Of a stretch of DNA of 64,000 nucleotides, positions 12,613-23,683 are shown piece after piece; position 1 is the first letter of the stretch; the number at the start of each line of letters is the position of its first letter. The position numbers and the translations under genes were made by a program. The notes under the pieces are model-generated. The model made no database searches. It was not told where the DNA came from and was given only the letters and a program-made list of their open reading frames with translations. This stretch comes from Sinonovacula constricta (Eukaryota > Mollusca > Bivalvia > Cardiida > Solecurtidae), in contig CM017560.1 in NCBI GenBank assembly GCA_007844125.1, positions 1,544,401 through 1,608,400 on the forward strand, in the 5' to 3' direction.

Positions 12613-14710
12613 TACTTTAGTTACAGGGGTATGGATATGTATTTTATTTTATCTTGCCTCTTTGTCAAGCAAAGTTTCTTCTGCTTCTAATCTTAATTGT
12701 TATATATCTTATAATGAACAATGTTGTAAATTTGGACAATAGTATCAATATTCCTATTTCTAAATGCATAGTTTCCATAATGCGCTGCTATATATAGGAT
12801 TAATCGGAATTCGTGGACCGCGATTAAGAATCTGCATACAACTTTTGACTTTACTTGACTTGCAACTATTTGAATGAGGCCTGGCTACGGCTCATTTTCC
12901 CATTCATGGCTTGAATGTTCTATGCCAAAATGTGGTCTAATGAGGGCCCTACCGGGTACTTAATTTTTGTACCCGTTTAAAGATAGAAATATATTAATTT
13001 AAAATATATCGTTTTGTACATTGATATTATGTTTCTCCATGCGCGTGGGTAGGGTTCATACCATCATAAAGTTCTACTCTAATTGAATCCCTAATTTTAA
13101 GACATGAGCGGACACCCCAACTAATTAAGCTAATTGGCAGTTTTATGACACCTTGTTTGTCTAGTGGACAGGAAGTGTGACCGTGTTTTGGCGTCTTTTC
13201 CACTTCGCAAGAACACATGCATCCTCTATGCAGCTGTGTTTGAAAATGTCACCATATGGCAGTCGCGTGGTTTATGACCTTCACCTTTTAAAGAGCAATA
13301 TGCATTGACTTACGCGAGGACAACAAAAAGGACAAAACACTAAGGTGCACGATATCTTTTTTGGCTCATAAAAGGACCTAACGCTATATTTAGTAGTACC
13401 CACAATGATGCACCCTTTCCCCACCCACTATTTTTTAGTTTAAGAAGAGGAAACGTGGATGTGGAGATTGGGTATTTCTTATAGTAAATACTACATTACT
13501 TGTCATTTATTTTTGTAAATAATGTTATCAAGAGAAGACACATCAAGGAACAGAGTCTAATGTATATTTTCATCTCGTGTTTATTGCAAATGTATTATTT
13601 CAATAGCTCGCCTATTCTTTTGTAGTTAATCCATACCTTAAATATAAATAATACCTTTATAAAAGTGTTTATGATCATTCAATGGACTAAAAAGTTTTTG
13701 TAAGGAAATTTATACAAGTAAAAACATGCGCAGTCTGAAATATTACTACATAGTACAGTTTCCTCCCTACACTCTCATTCCTTTAGAACTTATATTTATG
13801 CCGCGAAGGTAAATCGTCAAAAACCTTGCATATTTTTTATAGTACACACCGTTCACGCGTACTTACCATTTTTAATCCCTTAACAGTACCCAGCGTTCAC
13901 ACCCTCTCTCTCTCTTCTAAATGGCAGCTTGAAGACAATTATCGATCGATATCATGTTGCACAGTATTGAGAGAAATAATAGGTCGGTCAATTTGAAACA
14001 AAAAATTCTTTTCGGCGACTTCAAATGATAGTGACCGGCGATTGTTTCCCAGAATATTCTTTGATGTTGCAGTGTTAGCCAGAGAGCCCTCCTCTCCAGA
14101 AAGAAATTACACCGCATCTAATGATTTATTTGTTCACCGCATTTATTTGTTACAACCTTGGAGAAATTAAAATCACATTGATATAATTAGCGACTTCATG
14201 TTATAAGTGCGTGAATAATATTGTTAACAGCCGTTAATTGGCGCTAATATGTGCAAACCGAAAACACAACAACACACACTTGTTTCTAAGGAAGTTGTTT
14301 GTTCTATGAGACTTTATGTATGTGCCTGTTTTCGACAAAACAACATGTTCATGTTTATATGAGATAATCATTTTAACCATGAAATGTGACTGTAGTGAGT
14401 AATACTTATCTAAAATTATTGGATATTACATGTTACTATCAGCGAGACGATAAATCTAAAGTCCGCCATAAAACAATTTTTATCGGAAAGGGGCAAACAT
14501 TCGCCTTTTTTATTTTGGCAGTGGGGATGGGGGTAAACGCTGGGCCTTTTTATTTGAAGGACCTTTTTATTTGAAGGGGAGAGCGGGTGGCAAACGTCCG
14601 GTCTGCACTTATAGGGGCGGGTGGCAAACGTCCGGGGGCAAGTTTTAAAAAAAAATGTGTGTGATATCGTCTTATTTTAAGGTCGGATCACCATTACGCT
14701 TTTTTGCGGA

Positions 14711-15022
14711 TTAACACGTCACAGAGAAGTAACTTTTTAGGATACTGGGTGTGTGTGGACCATATTTGAAAGTTATTTCTTGTTTGCTTATTCCGGGATA
14801 TGACGTCTGGCGAAGACAAGTAGGTAGGCATCTTCTCAATACTGCACTCCCTGAATTTTGAGGATTATTTGCAGGTGCTGGTTGTTTAGGGTATTTTTTG
14901 TCTGCAATTTCCCTCCGGGTGGCTGACACTGAATATCCTCGTCGCAAACAATCTACTGCCGATTCCTTTATATGTGATGGAAGACTTTTGCCTCTCCCTA
15001 TAATGTTTACTTCTTTCGTCAT
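14711..15022 (-). CDS. 103-codon ORF inside the transposon, possible transposase remnant
   Basis: The ORF reads inward from the right end of the TIR element. Its first ~45 residues (GRGKSLPSHIKESAVDCLRR, then GYSVSATRREIADKKYP) have a basic, helix-turn-helix-like look, as at the N-terminus of some transposases. The rest is proline- and basic-rich with no catalytic motif. It could be a first exon of a lost transposase or a chance ORF. No family was recognised. Confidence 0.25.
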   Translation of the reverse strand: MTKEVNIIGRGKSLPSHIKESAVDCLRRGYSVSATRREIADKKYPKQPAPANNPQNSGSAVLRRCLPTCLRQTSYPGISKQEITFKYGPHTPSILKSYFSVTC

Positions 15023-15302
15023 TTTGCAAACACACCGGAAGTACTTTACCTTAAGAAATTTATTAAACGAAATTTTTAATCAAAATCGGAACGGAGCGAA
15101 ATGAAACGCTTGAAACGGTAGAAACGGAAGAAACGATAGAAACGCTGGAAGCGTTTGAAATGCAGCGCTGGAAGCGAATAAAACGAAACGGAAACGCAAC
15201 GGAAGCGGAATGGAAACGGAGCGGCAAACGCTTCCAACTGAAATGGAAACGAAACGGAGTGGAAACGGGAAAATTGTCAATTTCGGGATTTTCAGTACTG
15301 TA

Positions 15303-15714
15303 AATGGTTAATTTGCTCACACATCAACATGCATATATAAAGCATGAATATCAATGAAATGAAATTTATTTCTTATATTTACATTTATACATTTATTATT
15401 AGTTCGGAAATGATCTTTGCTTTCTGTTTTATAGCAAGTGTTCCAAATCTTAAAAAATAATTGCCGACATTCAGGGAAATTCCCTTTGATTCAACAACTG
15501 TGCAGCTTCTTATGACACGCCCAGTTGTGTTATTCATCTCAAGCACGACTAAAAGGATTATTTAATAGCATACTTTTTCTTTAAGGTTAATTGTAATCTA
15601 AATGGTTTATACATTAACAGGACAAAGCCAAATAAAACTGGTTGTTTTTGTTGCGATAAAAACTTATTTATTTTTTGTTTTTGAAATATATCACTGTGAC
15701 CATTTATGAGTATT
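15303..15714. other. AT-rich non-coding stretch
   Basis: Nothing recognised beyond short ORFs and AT-rich simple sequence. Confidence 0.4.
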
Positions 15715-15855
15715 AAAGCAACATCCAGCTGTTGTGGTTGTTAAATCCCCAAACAAATGTCTGGGTAGAACCACCGGCACACTGCATTTCAGCTGTAAAA
15801 CCTTCTCAAATTAAGTCTTTTGCCTTGAACAGTCTTGAACCGATGTAGTGGTAGG
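15715..15855 (-). mobile_element. SINE family 2, partial diverged copy
   Basis: On the minus strand it carries the family 2 body: the GGTGGTTCTACCCAGACATTTG block, then the AACAGCTGGATGTTG block. The head is degraded. Compare the better copy at 45633-45878. Confidence 0.6.
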
Positions 15856-16180
15856 TTAATTTATTTCTTCAGCAGCATAAAACATAAGATGCACAAGCTT
15901 GTTTATTCATATTCATGGTGTCATGCATTCATGCCTGTTTTGATGTCATTAAATTTTCATCTGGGCCATACATGCTATAAAAATGAACACCAATTTATTT
16001 TTCTTTGAAAAGGTATAGGGAAATGTGAATATTGATGGGTACTCTGTTATAACAGTTGTTTCATATTGTCCTGCCACATTAGTTCATATCTATAGTATTT
16101 TCCCTATGTTGATGTAAAATGTTAAGCTGAGAAAGATAAAGCAGTGTTAATTATGCTTAGTTACCCTCTTATCTGAAGCT

Positions 16181-16652
16181 GTATCAGTAATTTCTATTCT
16201 GATGTCACGTCATGCACAAGCTGCCCTTCCATTGGACCTGTATCAGTAATTTCTATTCTGATGTCACGTCATGCACAAGCTGCCCTTCCATTGGACCTGT
16301 ATCAGTAATTTCTATTCTGATGTCACGTCATGCACAAGCTGCCTTTCCATTGGACCTGTATCAGTAATTTCTATTCTGATGTCACAACATGCACAAGCTG
16401 CCTTTCCATTGGACCTGTATCAGTAATTTCTATTCTGATGTCACGTCATGCACAAGCTGCCTTTCCATTGGACCTGTATCAGTTATTTCTATTCTGATGT
16501 CACGTCATGCACAAGCTGCCTTTCCATTGGACCTGTATCCGTAATTTCTATTCTGATGTCACGTCATGCACAAGCTGCCCTTCCATTGGACCTGTATCAG
16601 TAATTTCTATTCTGATGTCACGTCATGCACAAGCTGCCTTTTCATTGGACCT
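16181..16652. repeat. 59 bp minisatellite, 8 copies (array E)
   Basis: Unit starts lie at 16181, 16240, 16299, 16358, 16417, 16476, 16535 and 16594, exactly 59 bp apart. Each unit has GTATCAGTAATTTCTATTC, then TGATGTCACGTCATGCACAA and GCTGCC(T/C)TTCCATTGGACCT. Copies are nearly identical. Seven of eight keep TGATGTCACGTCA, which contains CRE/bZIP-like half sites. The last unit ends in GGACCTG, and the following bases continue as the head of a SINE family 1 copy. Confidence 0.95.
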
Positions 16653-16755
16653 GTTAGCACAACATGTAGAGTGTTGGCTGCAAGTATGGGAGGCTCTGGG
16701 TCTGATCCCTGGCCCTGACATACCAAAGTCATTAAAGATGGTAGTGATATAAGAA
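16646..16755 (+). mobile_element. SINE family 1, head-only fragment
   Basis: GGACCTGTTAGCACAACATG and the following bases match the tRNA-like head at 44008. The B-box is degraded (GGTCTGATCCC). The copy continues through CATACCAAAGTCATTAAAGATGG and then stops. Its first bases coincide with the end of the last 59 bp unit. Confidence 0.65.
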
Positions 16756-17039
16756 AATGATATAGAAAAAACATGTAAAAACATGTAAAGCAATATTTTG
16801 AAATAGACCGACCTACATCAGCGAGTCATATGTCTGCTACTTTGGCACTGTAGCTCTATTTTTTATGTTGAAAAGTAGATTTACTTTTTTTAAAACAACA
16901 AACTAGTCCACACTTATTAGATTTTAGTATAGAGATTTATTAAAAAATTATCTTCACAAAAATGTGACATTTTGTAATATTCTATAATTATACTTATATA
17001 TAATTATACTTAATCATGTTTTGTCCTGTGTGATTTCAG

Positions 17040-17447
17040 AGAAGCATAAGGACATATGAAGACATACAAGGGGATGGAAATATTTATTCCAAGAAAAAGA
17101 ACTATGGACTGACTTCAACACCATGTACAAGAAGTTATTTTTAAATCAATGGCATTGAGACTTCAACACAGCTTGTACTTCTGAGCAAGTTTTTGTCTTT
17201 CGGAAAACCACCGGGAAAGGTTTCCTCACACTCTCTCGTCTTAGAAATAGACTCTTTCACAAGCAGTGGATTCGGTATTGATCAGTTGTGCTAGTGTATT
17301 TAAACGACTGGCAAGCTTGTCTGGGGGTCCCTTGCATCGTTCATCAGTGTTAGTGACATCGTTTTTTACACACATACTACATACAGGGTCTATGTCTAAT
17401 GACAAACTATTTCACTAAATGAAGTGCACTTTTACAGCATCTCAGTT
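17040..17447 (+). other. candidate upstream exon (very speculative)
   Basis: TGTGATTTCAG (AG at 17038-17039) is a good acceptor. The next strong donor is GTAAGT at 17448, giving a segment of about 408 bases without a long ORF. If real it would be a 5' UTR exon of the diacylglycerol kinase gene. No other evidence. Confidence 0.15.
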
Positions 17448-18819
17448 GTAAGTGTGATTATGCACACAGAAATCCAGATGTCTGGTACATCCTCCATCAA
17501 TAACTGCTGTCATTGTAAACCAAATCATCATCATCATCGCTGCTACTACTAATACTGCTGGTAATTCAAGACTTGACACCAGTGCATCTATATAAAGATT
17601 CTACAACAGCTAATTATACATATTGATGATGTACATAGACTGCAGTCACCAATACTTTTCTTCCATAGATTCACTGTCAACTGGATTGTTTTGGAAGCTA
17701 CTATATTCACTCAACCCCAAATCTAACCAGTGCATGGTTTAGATGCTGTATCAGTTTTCAGCATGATAATCATATAGCATCGTCATGGTAACTGTTTGAA
17801 ATAGAAAGATGGTTGGTGTAGTGGACTATTTGAATCTGAGAGAGATATATATATTGTGTGGTATGTTCTATTGGAATGGCTGTACCTGTGAACCACTGGG
17901 CACGACAAGGCATCGCTTAGCCTGACATCTGCTGGAGAAAACCATTCACCATTACAGCAGTCACATAGTGCTGCATTTTTCCTGGAATATTCATATATAT
18001 AGTGAGGAACTATTGTTTTGTGCTGTGGTACATATTCATGGACAGTGAGGGAGTATGGACAGTGAGGGAGTATTTTTTTTTCTCCAAATATATCCAAGTT
18101 GTTGTTGTTCTTTGTGCCCTAGTGTGAGTGAAGGTTACGTAGAGTAGAGGTATTTGTGCAAGAGAATTCCAGTCATCTGTGAATATCATGTTGTGGACTT
18201 GCATAATGGTGACACAAGCATGTATTGGAAATAATCTCAGCTGTTATGATGCTCAAAAGTTCCTACTGCTGGCCTTATAATGTCTGTGTTTCATTATACA
18301 AGGAAGTAGAGCAGGATGAGGTGTAGGTCTGTCTCCAGCTGTTGACCTTTCATTGGTCACCATATACCCCGTGACGTGTAAGACCACCTTGGCCTGATCT
18401 GGTGCTACACTTTCTATACACAATACACAAATGCTAGACTGGCAGCTCATTGGTGCCAGCTGTTTAACGTGTAAAAGAGTTGATTTGTTTTGTCTGGGGG
18501 CTACATTGTAATTAGAGGTCCTTAGCCTTTGGATGGACTAACAGTTTGCATAAGTGTTTATTATGAACAAATGATTTGTTGCTAGCCAGTTATCATTCAA
18601 CATTTTGCTTGCTAAGGCAACTGTGTTGGGATTTGATCTAGGATCTTCAAGACTATTTTTTTCAAACTTCAAAGGCATTTGGAAACGTCTGTCCACCATT
18701 GTAAGAAAATTATAACAGACATATGCTTGAGTGTTGTAAGTTTCACATTGCAAGCTGTCATTTAACGTTTCATGAATGTGTGATTATATCTTGTTTGTTG
18801 TTGTTGCTGTGGGAAGGAG
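17448..18819. other. non-coding stretch upstream of the first coding exon
   Basis: Contains a short CATCATCATC run (17523-17540) and an 18 bp tandem duplication (GACAGTGAGGGAGTATGG type, about 18038-18072). No SINE or exon was recognised. If the gene starts locally, its promoter would be here, but no core-promoter motif is convincing. Confidence 0.35.
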
Positions 18820-18897
18820 GTGACCGTAAGTCTGGACTGTGACTTGGATTGTACGCGGAGACGCGTGAAGAAGCCAAAGTCCACACGCTGGATCGAC

Positions 18898-18961
18898 ATG
18901 TCCTTCCAGTGGCAGAAACTGAGCCCAGCTGAGTTCCATCAGCTGCAAGAGTATACCTCAT
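18898..18961 (+). CDS. type I diacylglycerol kinase, coding exon 1 (start)
   Basis: The exon encodes residues 1-21 plus the first base of codon 22: MSFQWQKLSPAEFHQLQEYT and S. The LSPxEFxQLQxY core is the start of the type I DGK N-terminal domain. I chose the ATG at 18898 because it lies seven residues before that core, as in the vertebrate family. The frame is also open upstream from 18820 without a further ATG, so an N-terminal extension from an upstream exon is possible. The donor is TCAT|GTAAGT (GT at 18962), phase 1; the split codon TAT is completed in exon 2. The 10 exonic bases before the donor are included in the 50 bp tandem repeat that follows. The exon's 5' border is uncertain (AG at 18815-18816 or 18818-18819, or a transcription start). 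Confidence 0.9.
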
Positions 18962-19950
18962 GTAAGTACATATTCCATGCTTCATTCTGGTTGGATTTAT
19001 GTATACCTCATGTAAGTACATATTCCATGCTTCATTCTGGTTGGATTCATGTAAACCTCATGTAAGTACATATTCCATGCTTCATTCTGGTTGGATTCAT
19101 GTAAACCTCATGTAAGTACATATTCCATGCTTTATTCTGGTTGGATTCATGTATACCTCATGTAAGTACATAATCCATGCTTCATTCTGGTTGGATTTAT
19201 GTATATCTCATGTAAGTACATATTGCATGCTTTATTCTGGTTGGATTCATGTATACCTCATGTAAGTACATATTCCATGCTTCATTCTGGTTGGATTCAT
19301 GTATACCTCATGTAAGTACATATTCCATGCTTCATTCTTGTTGAATTCATGTATACTTCATGTAAGTACATATTCCATGCTTCATTTTGGTTGAATTCAT
19401 GTATTCCTCATGTAAGTACATATTCCATGCTTCATTCTGGTTGGATTCATGTATACCTCATGTAAGTACATATTCCATGCTTCATTCTGGTTGGATTCAT
19501 GTATACCTCATATAAGTACATATTCCATGCTTTATTCTGGTTGGATTCATGTATTCCTCATGTAAGTACATATTCCATGCTTCAATCTGGCTGGATTCAT
19601 GTATACCTCATGTAAGTACATGTTCTATGCTTCATTCTGGATGGATTCATGTATACCTCATGTAAGTACACATTCCATGCTTAATTCTGGTTGGATTCAT
19701 GTTTACCTCATGTAAGTACATATTCCATGCTTCATTCTGGTTGGATTCATGTATAACTCATGTAAGTACATATTCCATGCTTCATTCTGGTTGGATTCAT
19801 GTATACCTCATGTTAGTACACATTTTATGCTTCTTTCTCATGAGATTTATGTATACCTCAATTAAGTACATATTCCATGCTTCATTCTTAATCGATTTGT
19901 GTATACCTCAAGTAAGAACACATATCATGCTTCATTCTCATCGGATTTTT
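18952..19950 (+). repeat. 50 bp minisatellite made of exon 1 donor-junction copies (array F)
   Basis: Twenty units repeat GTATACCTCATGTAAGTACA, then TATTCCATGCTTCATTCTGG and TTGGATTCAT. The first unit overlaps the end of coding exon 1, so every unit contains the last ~10 exonic bases and the donor. Donor positions are 18962 + 50k. At least 16 of 20 keep CATGTAAGT; the unit near 19512 (CATATAAG) and the one near 19862 (CAATTAAG) have lost the GT. The last three or four units are the most diverged. Because 50 is not a multiple of three, using donor 2 or 3 would shift the frame, and donor 4 or later would include a TAA at 19063-19065. Confidence 0.97.
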
Positions 19951-22900
19951 TTATTTTATTTCATAAGTTGATTCTGATTTGTTGCATCATTGTTATGACT
20001 TGATTAGCTATTTCCATTCGACATTGTTTGCAATTAGGGCCAAAACTCTCGACTGAAAGGAAGCTTGCATATTGTGTCCTTTTACAAACTGGAGACACAG
20101 ATAAGGGCCTATTTTTTTAACATATGTCACTCACTAAATATAGCTAGTATTTTCAAGATGTACAAGAATATTCTCTTGCAATGATCTGAAAATAACAATA
20201 TCTGTTTCAACACTACGCAATGGTTATTGTGATTACGTGTATTTACATTAACATTGGATTCTGAACTTTATGAAGAAAATGCATAGAAAGTTGTTTAAAT
20301 TCACTGGAAAAGGTTCAGTACAAGGTTTTATGAAACTTAAGCAAATAAGTAAAAGGATCATTGTTGAACTTTGCCACTTATTTTTTGTTTTTTAAAGTTA
20401 CAATCATTTTAAGCAAGTTCTTTAATGAATGATTAATCAGAATGCTCTGACTGAGATTATTGAGGTTATTTTCCAGTTACCTAATGAACCTTGATTAATA
20501 TTTAATAGACATTTTGCAGACAGTTTGCTGTTTTATAGATTGTCTGACTAACCTAGAAGATTAAAATTGAATGTGTATGCAGATTGATAGCTAGTTGCGA
20601 CAGATCAATCTTTGCCTCACAGAGGAATTATTTCATATGAAAAATGGAAGAATATGGTTGGAAGTTAATTGGAGAAAAAAATTCTCAGCTTCTCATTAAG
20701 TGATTGATAAATTGATTGATTAACTTCCCATTTTTAGTGATTGATAGATTTTTATGCATTTTTTTTTCTCCAAATTTTGAAGAAAAAGAATGGACCTATT
20801 GTCATGACTCTCTCATCACGTTCACATTGCTTCATATTTTTTGTAAAAGTCCATTTCTGAAAAACCATCACAGTGATACACTTGGAATACAAGCATACTG
20901 TCAAAGTCCAAACCTATTTCAGAATTGGCAGGTTAGCCTTCAATTAGTTTTACAATTTAATATTATTTTTCTATTTTATTTTCATTCTACGATCCAGGAC
21001 AGAGATAAGTTGACGACTCTCTATGGACAGGTCTTGTTTGAGATTTGTTGTCAAGCTTTGCTGCTATTAGAGTTAAATCTTCCTAGAAGATGACGCTCTG
21101 GATGGTTTGAGGATAATATGTGGCAGAATATTCCCTGTTGTTAATTGTTACACAGTTAAAATGTGGTCCAAATGATAACAAACTGTGTTCTGTTATATTA
21201 TTGAAACAATGAATTTGACAAATACATGTTGCTGCTTAGAAAATGCATACTATTAGTGGCTGTATGTTCTATAAGTCTATTTTTTGTAGAATCAAAACAA
21301 GCAAGTTTTAACATCTCTTGTTAATAATGAGGGAAGTTGTTGCTTCTGCTCCTGATTTCTATTGATTTAGAAATCAAACAATCTGCAGCTCAATAAGTAG
21401 CATGTAGTGATTGCTGCTACCATAGCAGTTGCACTGACCCATTGGAATGATCCTTCTATTGACCATTGTTTATCTATAATTATGTATTACATGACCACAT
21501 TGGTCCCTTACATGAAGAAATACAGATCCTTTCATATGGCATCTATTATATGAAACCTCTCCAGTTAATGCATTCAATCTCCTAATTGATCAGTAAACCA
21601 GGCACCTGCTGGCAATAGAACAACCTCCCACTCCACCTCCTCTCTCATTTCATCATGACCTTTTCTTTCTCTCCAATTTTCCTCCTTTATTTCATCAATC
21701 TTTTCCCAGTACATACACCTTATTCTGTCTTTCTATTCTTATCTCTATCCTTTATCGTTATCCTTACTTACATCATCATCTTTTCTGTCACTCCTCCTTT
21801 GTTCTTTCTCTAAACCTTACTTCATCTGCTTTTTTCTCCTATTTTTCTCTTTGTTCTTCTCTCTTTGCATCTCTATTTGTGATCCCTCTCTTTTTTTCTC
21901 CATTATTTTCCCTTTCAAACATTCTTATTATCTCCTAAAAAATTCCTCACTTTCCCCTTCTTGTTTCCTCTTGGTTCCTTTAACCTTCCATTCACATATT
22001 CCCTGTTTTCCAAATGAAAGAAGTTCATTACCCATCTCCCTTGTGGGTTTTTCATGAACTTAATGTAAGACATATTCTAAATATTATTTTAGTTTGCTTA
22101 TTTTTAAAGTATCATTCGAGCACTTTATTTCATTCTTATAGCAGTCAATCAATAAGATACAATATTATGATCATGTTGCAGTCATAAATGTCCAAAAAAG
22201 TTTAAAAATCGTATTTTTTTTTTCAGTTTCTATGTACCAAATACCTTTCTAAAAGGGAGTTAAGAAGGTAAAATTTTAAAATAGAGTTATCTACCTTTAT
22301 AAATGAAATCGGATCACCAAACTACCATCTTGCCATGCAACAGTTGCCTTCAGCCCATACTCAATTCTTCTTACACCCTCATGTTAACATCATGAAATAT
22401 TAGCAAGAAAAAATTTATGCAGAGCATCAAAGTCGCCAGAAAATAATGTAAAAATATAATGTTGTAAACAACGTTCAACAAAAGAAAATGTTATTGCAAC
22501 ACAGTTGCAAATATTAGCCTTGACAATCTTATACCTTTGACCAATATTTACATTATTAATTAAAAGAACAACTCATTAGTATATAATTATACAGGTCCTG
22601 ACTTTATAAATAAATCATCATCCAAATCAACCATCCATAAAATATTCTCAATATACAGTATTTTACCCTTAAATACTAAAGAAATTTTCCATAACTGTTG
22701 GTCTATGCCTGTCTTTGTTGGTCATTTTTGGTCATTCAGTGTTAACTTGTACCGATATTGTTTCATATATACACTCACTTACTTTGTATGTATTGATCCA
22801 AGTGTGTCCTTCAGGGCACATGTAAGTTGTTATGACTAGTCATTAAATGTAGACATATGTAAAACCATATAAAATGTATCTCTTTGTTATTTATAGCACA

Positions 22901-23384
22901 TCAATTTCAGTCAGTTACTAATTGAACTTGGTATCTATTTGTAAATTCATATTAAGCACATTTTACATAAGTACCATTTGACCAAGGTTACATGACTGTC
23001 CGGACATAGAGATTTAGCAGCAAATAGATAAAATCCTGATAAGACAGCAGCAGTGAGAGCTGACTGATCTTGATTTGCACTTATTGTCATATTGATTTTG
23101 CTTGATAAATTCATCTTGTCGTCCTGCATCATTCATTGAGCTGATATAGCTTTCCAATGACTTTTAATCAATTCTGTTTCTAATAATATATGCAAATATA
23201 TCTTTGACCCCTAAAATGCCTTAGGGCAGTTGTACTTGTATCTTCCACTATACTGTTCCCGTTCTGTTATATATTTATAACACAGTTTGTCCAATACTGT
23301 CAAAATGGAGATCAGGTGGTTCCAGGTTCAAACCTAGATTAACAGTTGTCATAATCTTCATTTTACATTGCTTAACAGGCATTG
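19951..23384. other. intron 1, mostly unique AT-rich sequence
   Basis: Nothing coding was recognised. 21625-22010 is a pyrimidine-rich tract (runs of CTCC/TTTCTC) that produces a spurious hydrophobic ORF at 21851-22057. Confidence 0.5.
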
Positions 23385-23404
23385 ATAATGTGGAGGAAAA
23401 TAAT

Positions 23405-23465
23405 ATAAATCTAGATCAGCTAGCTTCCTGCTGGGAGCTGTCTGTCTATACAGGATCCCCACTAT
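23405..23465. repeat. dispersed repeat X, copy 1
   Basis: CTAGATCAGCTAGCTTCCTG followed by CTGGGAGCTGTCTGTC matches 63310-63370 and, more weakly, 63945-64000. The three share the order AGATCA-...-CAGC/T-...-AGCTGTCTG. The family was not recognised. Confidence 0.5.
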
Positions 23466-23611
23466 TTGTTTTCATGCCTAGCTTTATATAGAAATAAAAC
23501 ACATTTGCCTGTCTAAGTAAGTAGATGTGTAGAATTAATGTTGCCAATGAACAAAACATATGTATAGCAAGATAAGGGGTTAACATGTATGTTATGTTCC
23601 CTTCATTGGTT

Positions 23612-23683
23612 TCAGAGCCTCCCTCCACCAAAATAGTTGGATGTCACTATGATGACCATAATTATGTTGCTGCAAAAAATTGA
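23612..23683 (+). mobile_element. SINE family 2, 3' fragment
   Basis: CCTCCACCAAAATAGTTGGA, then TGTC..TATGATGACCATAATTATGTTGCTGCA, corresponds to the 3' half of the 45633-45878 element. Confidence 0.55.

Larger units (their letters stand above)
11225..15300. mobile_element. 4.1 kb TIR DNA transposon, probably non-autonomous
   Basis: The left end reads CAGTACTGAAAATC, two bases, then GAAATTGACAA. The reverse complement of the right end gives the same sequence with only the two central bases different, so the terminal inverted repeats are about 27 bp. A TA dinucleotide flanks both sides (11223-11224 and 15301-15302), but no longer duplication is seen. Inside each TIR is a purine-rich block of GGAAACG/GGAACGGAGTGG motifs (11249-11440 and 15085-15275), lying in direct rather than inverted orientation. 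The interior has no long transposase ORF. CAG...TG termini with such subterminal repeats recall hAT elements, while TA flanks recall Tc1/mariner, so I leave the superfamily open. Confidence 0.8.

Noticed and set aside
12494..12742. 82-codon Ile/Ser-rich ORF
   Set aside because: Derived from a degenerate ATC trinucleotide tract inside the transposon.
21625..22060. Hydrophobic ORF MFFSLCISICDPSLFFSIIF
   Set aside because: Product of a pyrimidine-rich tract inside intron 1.
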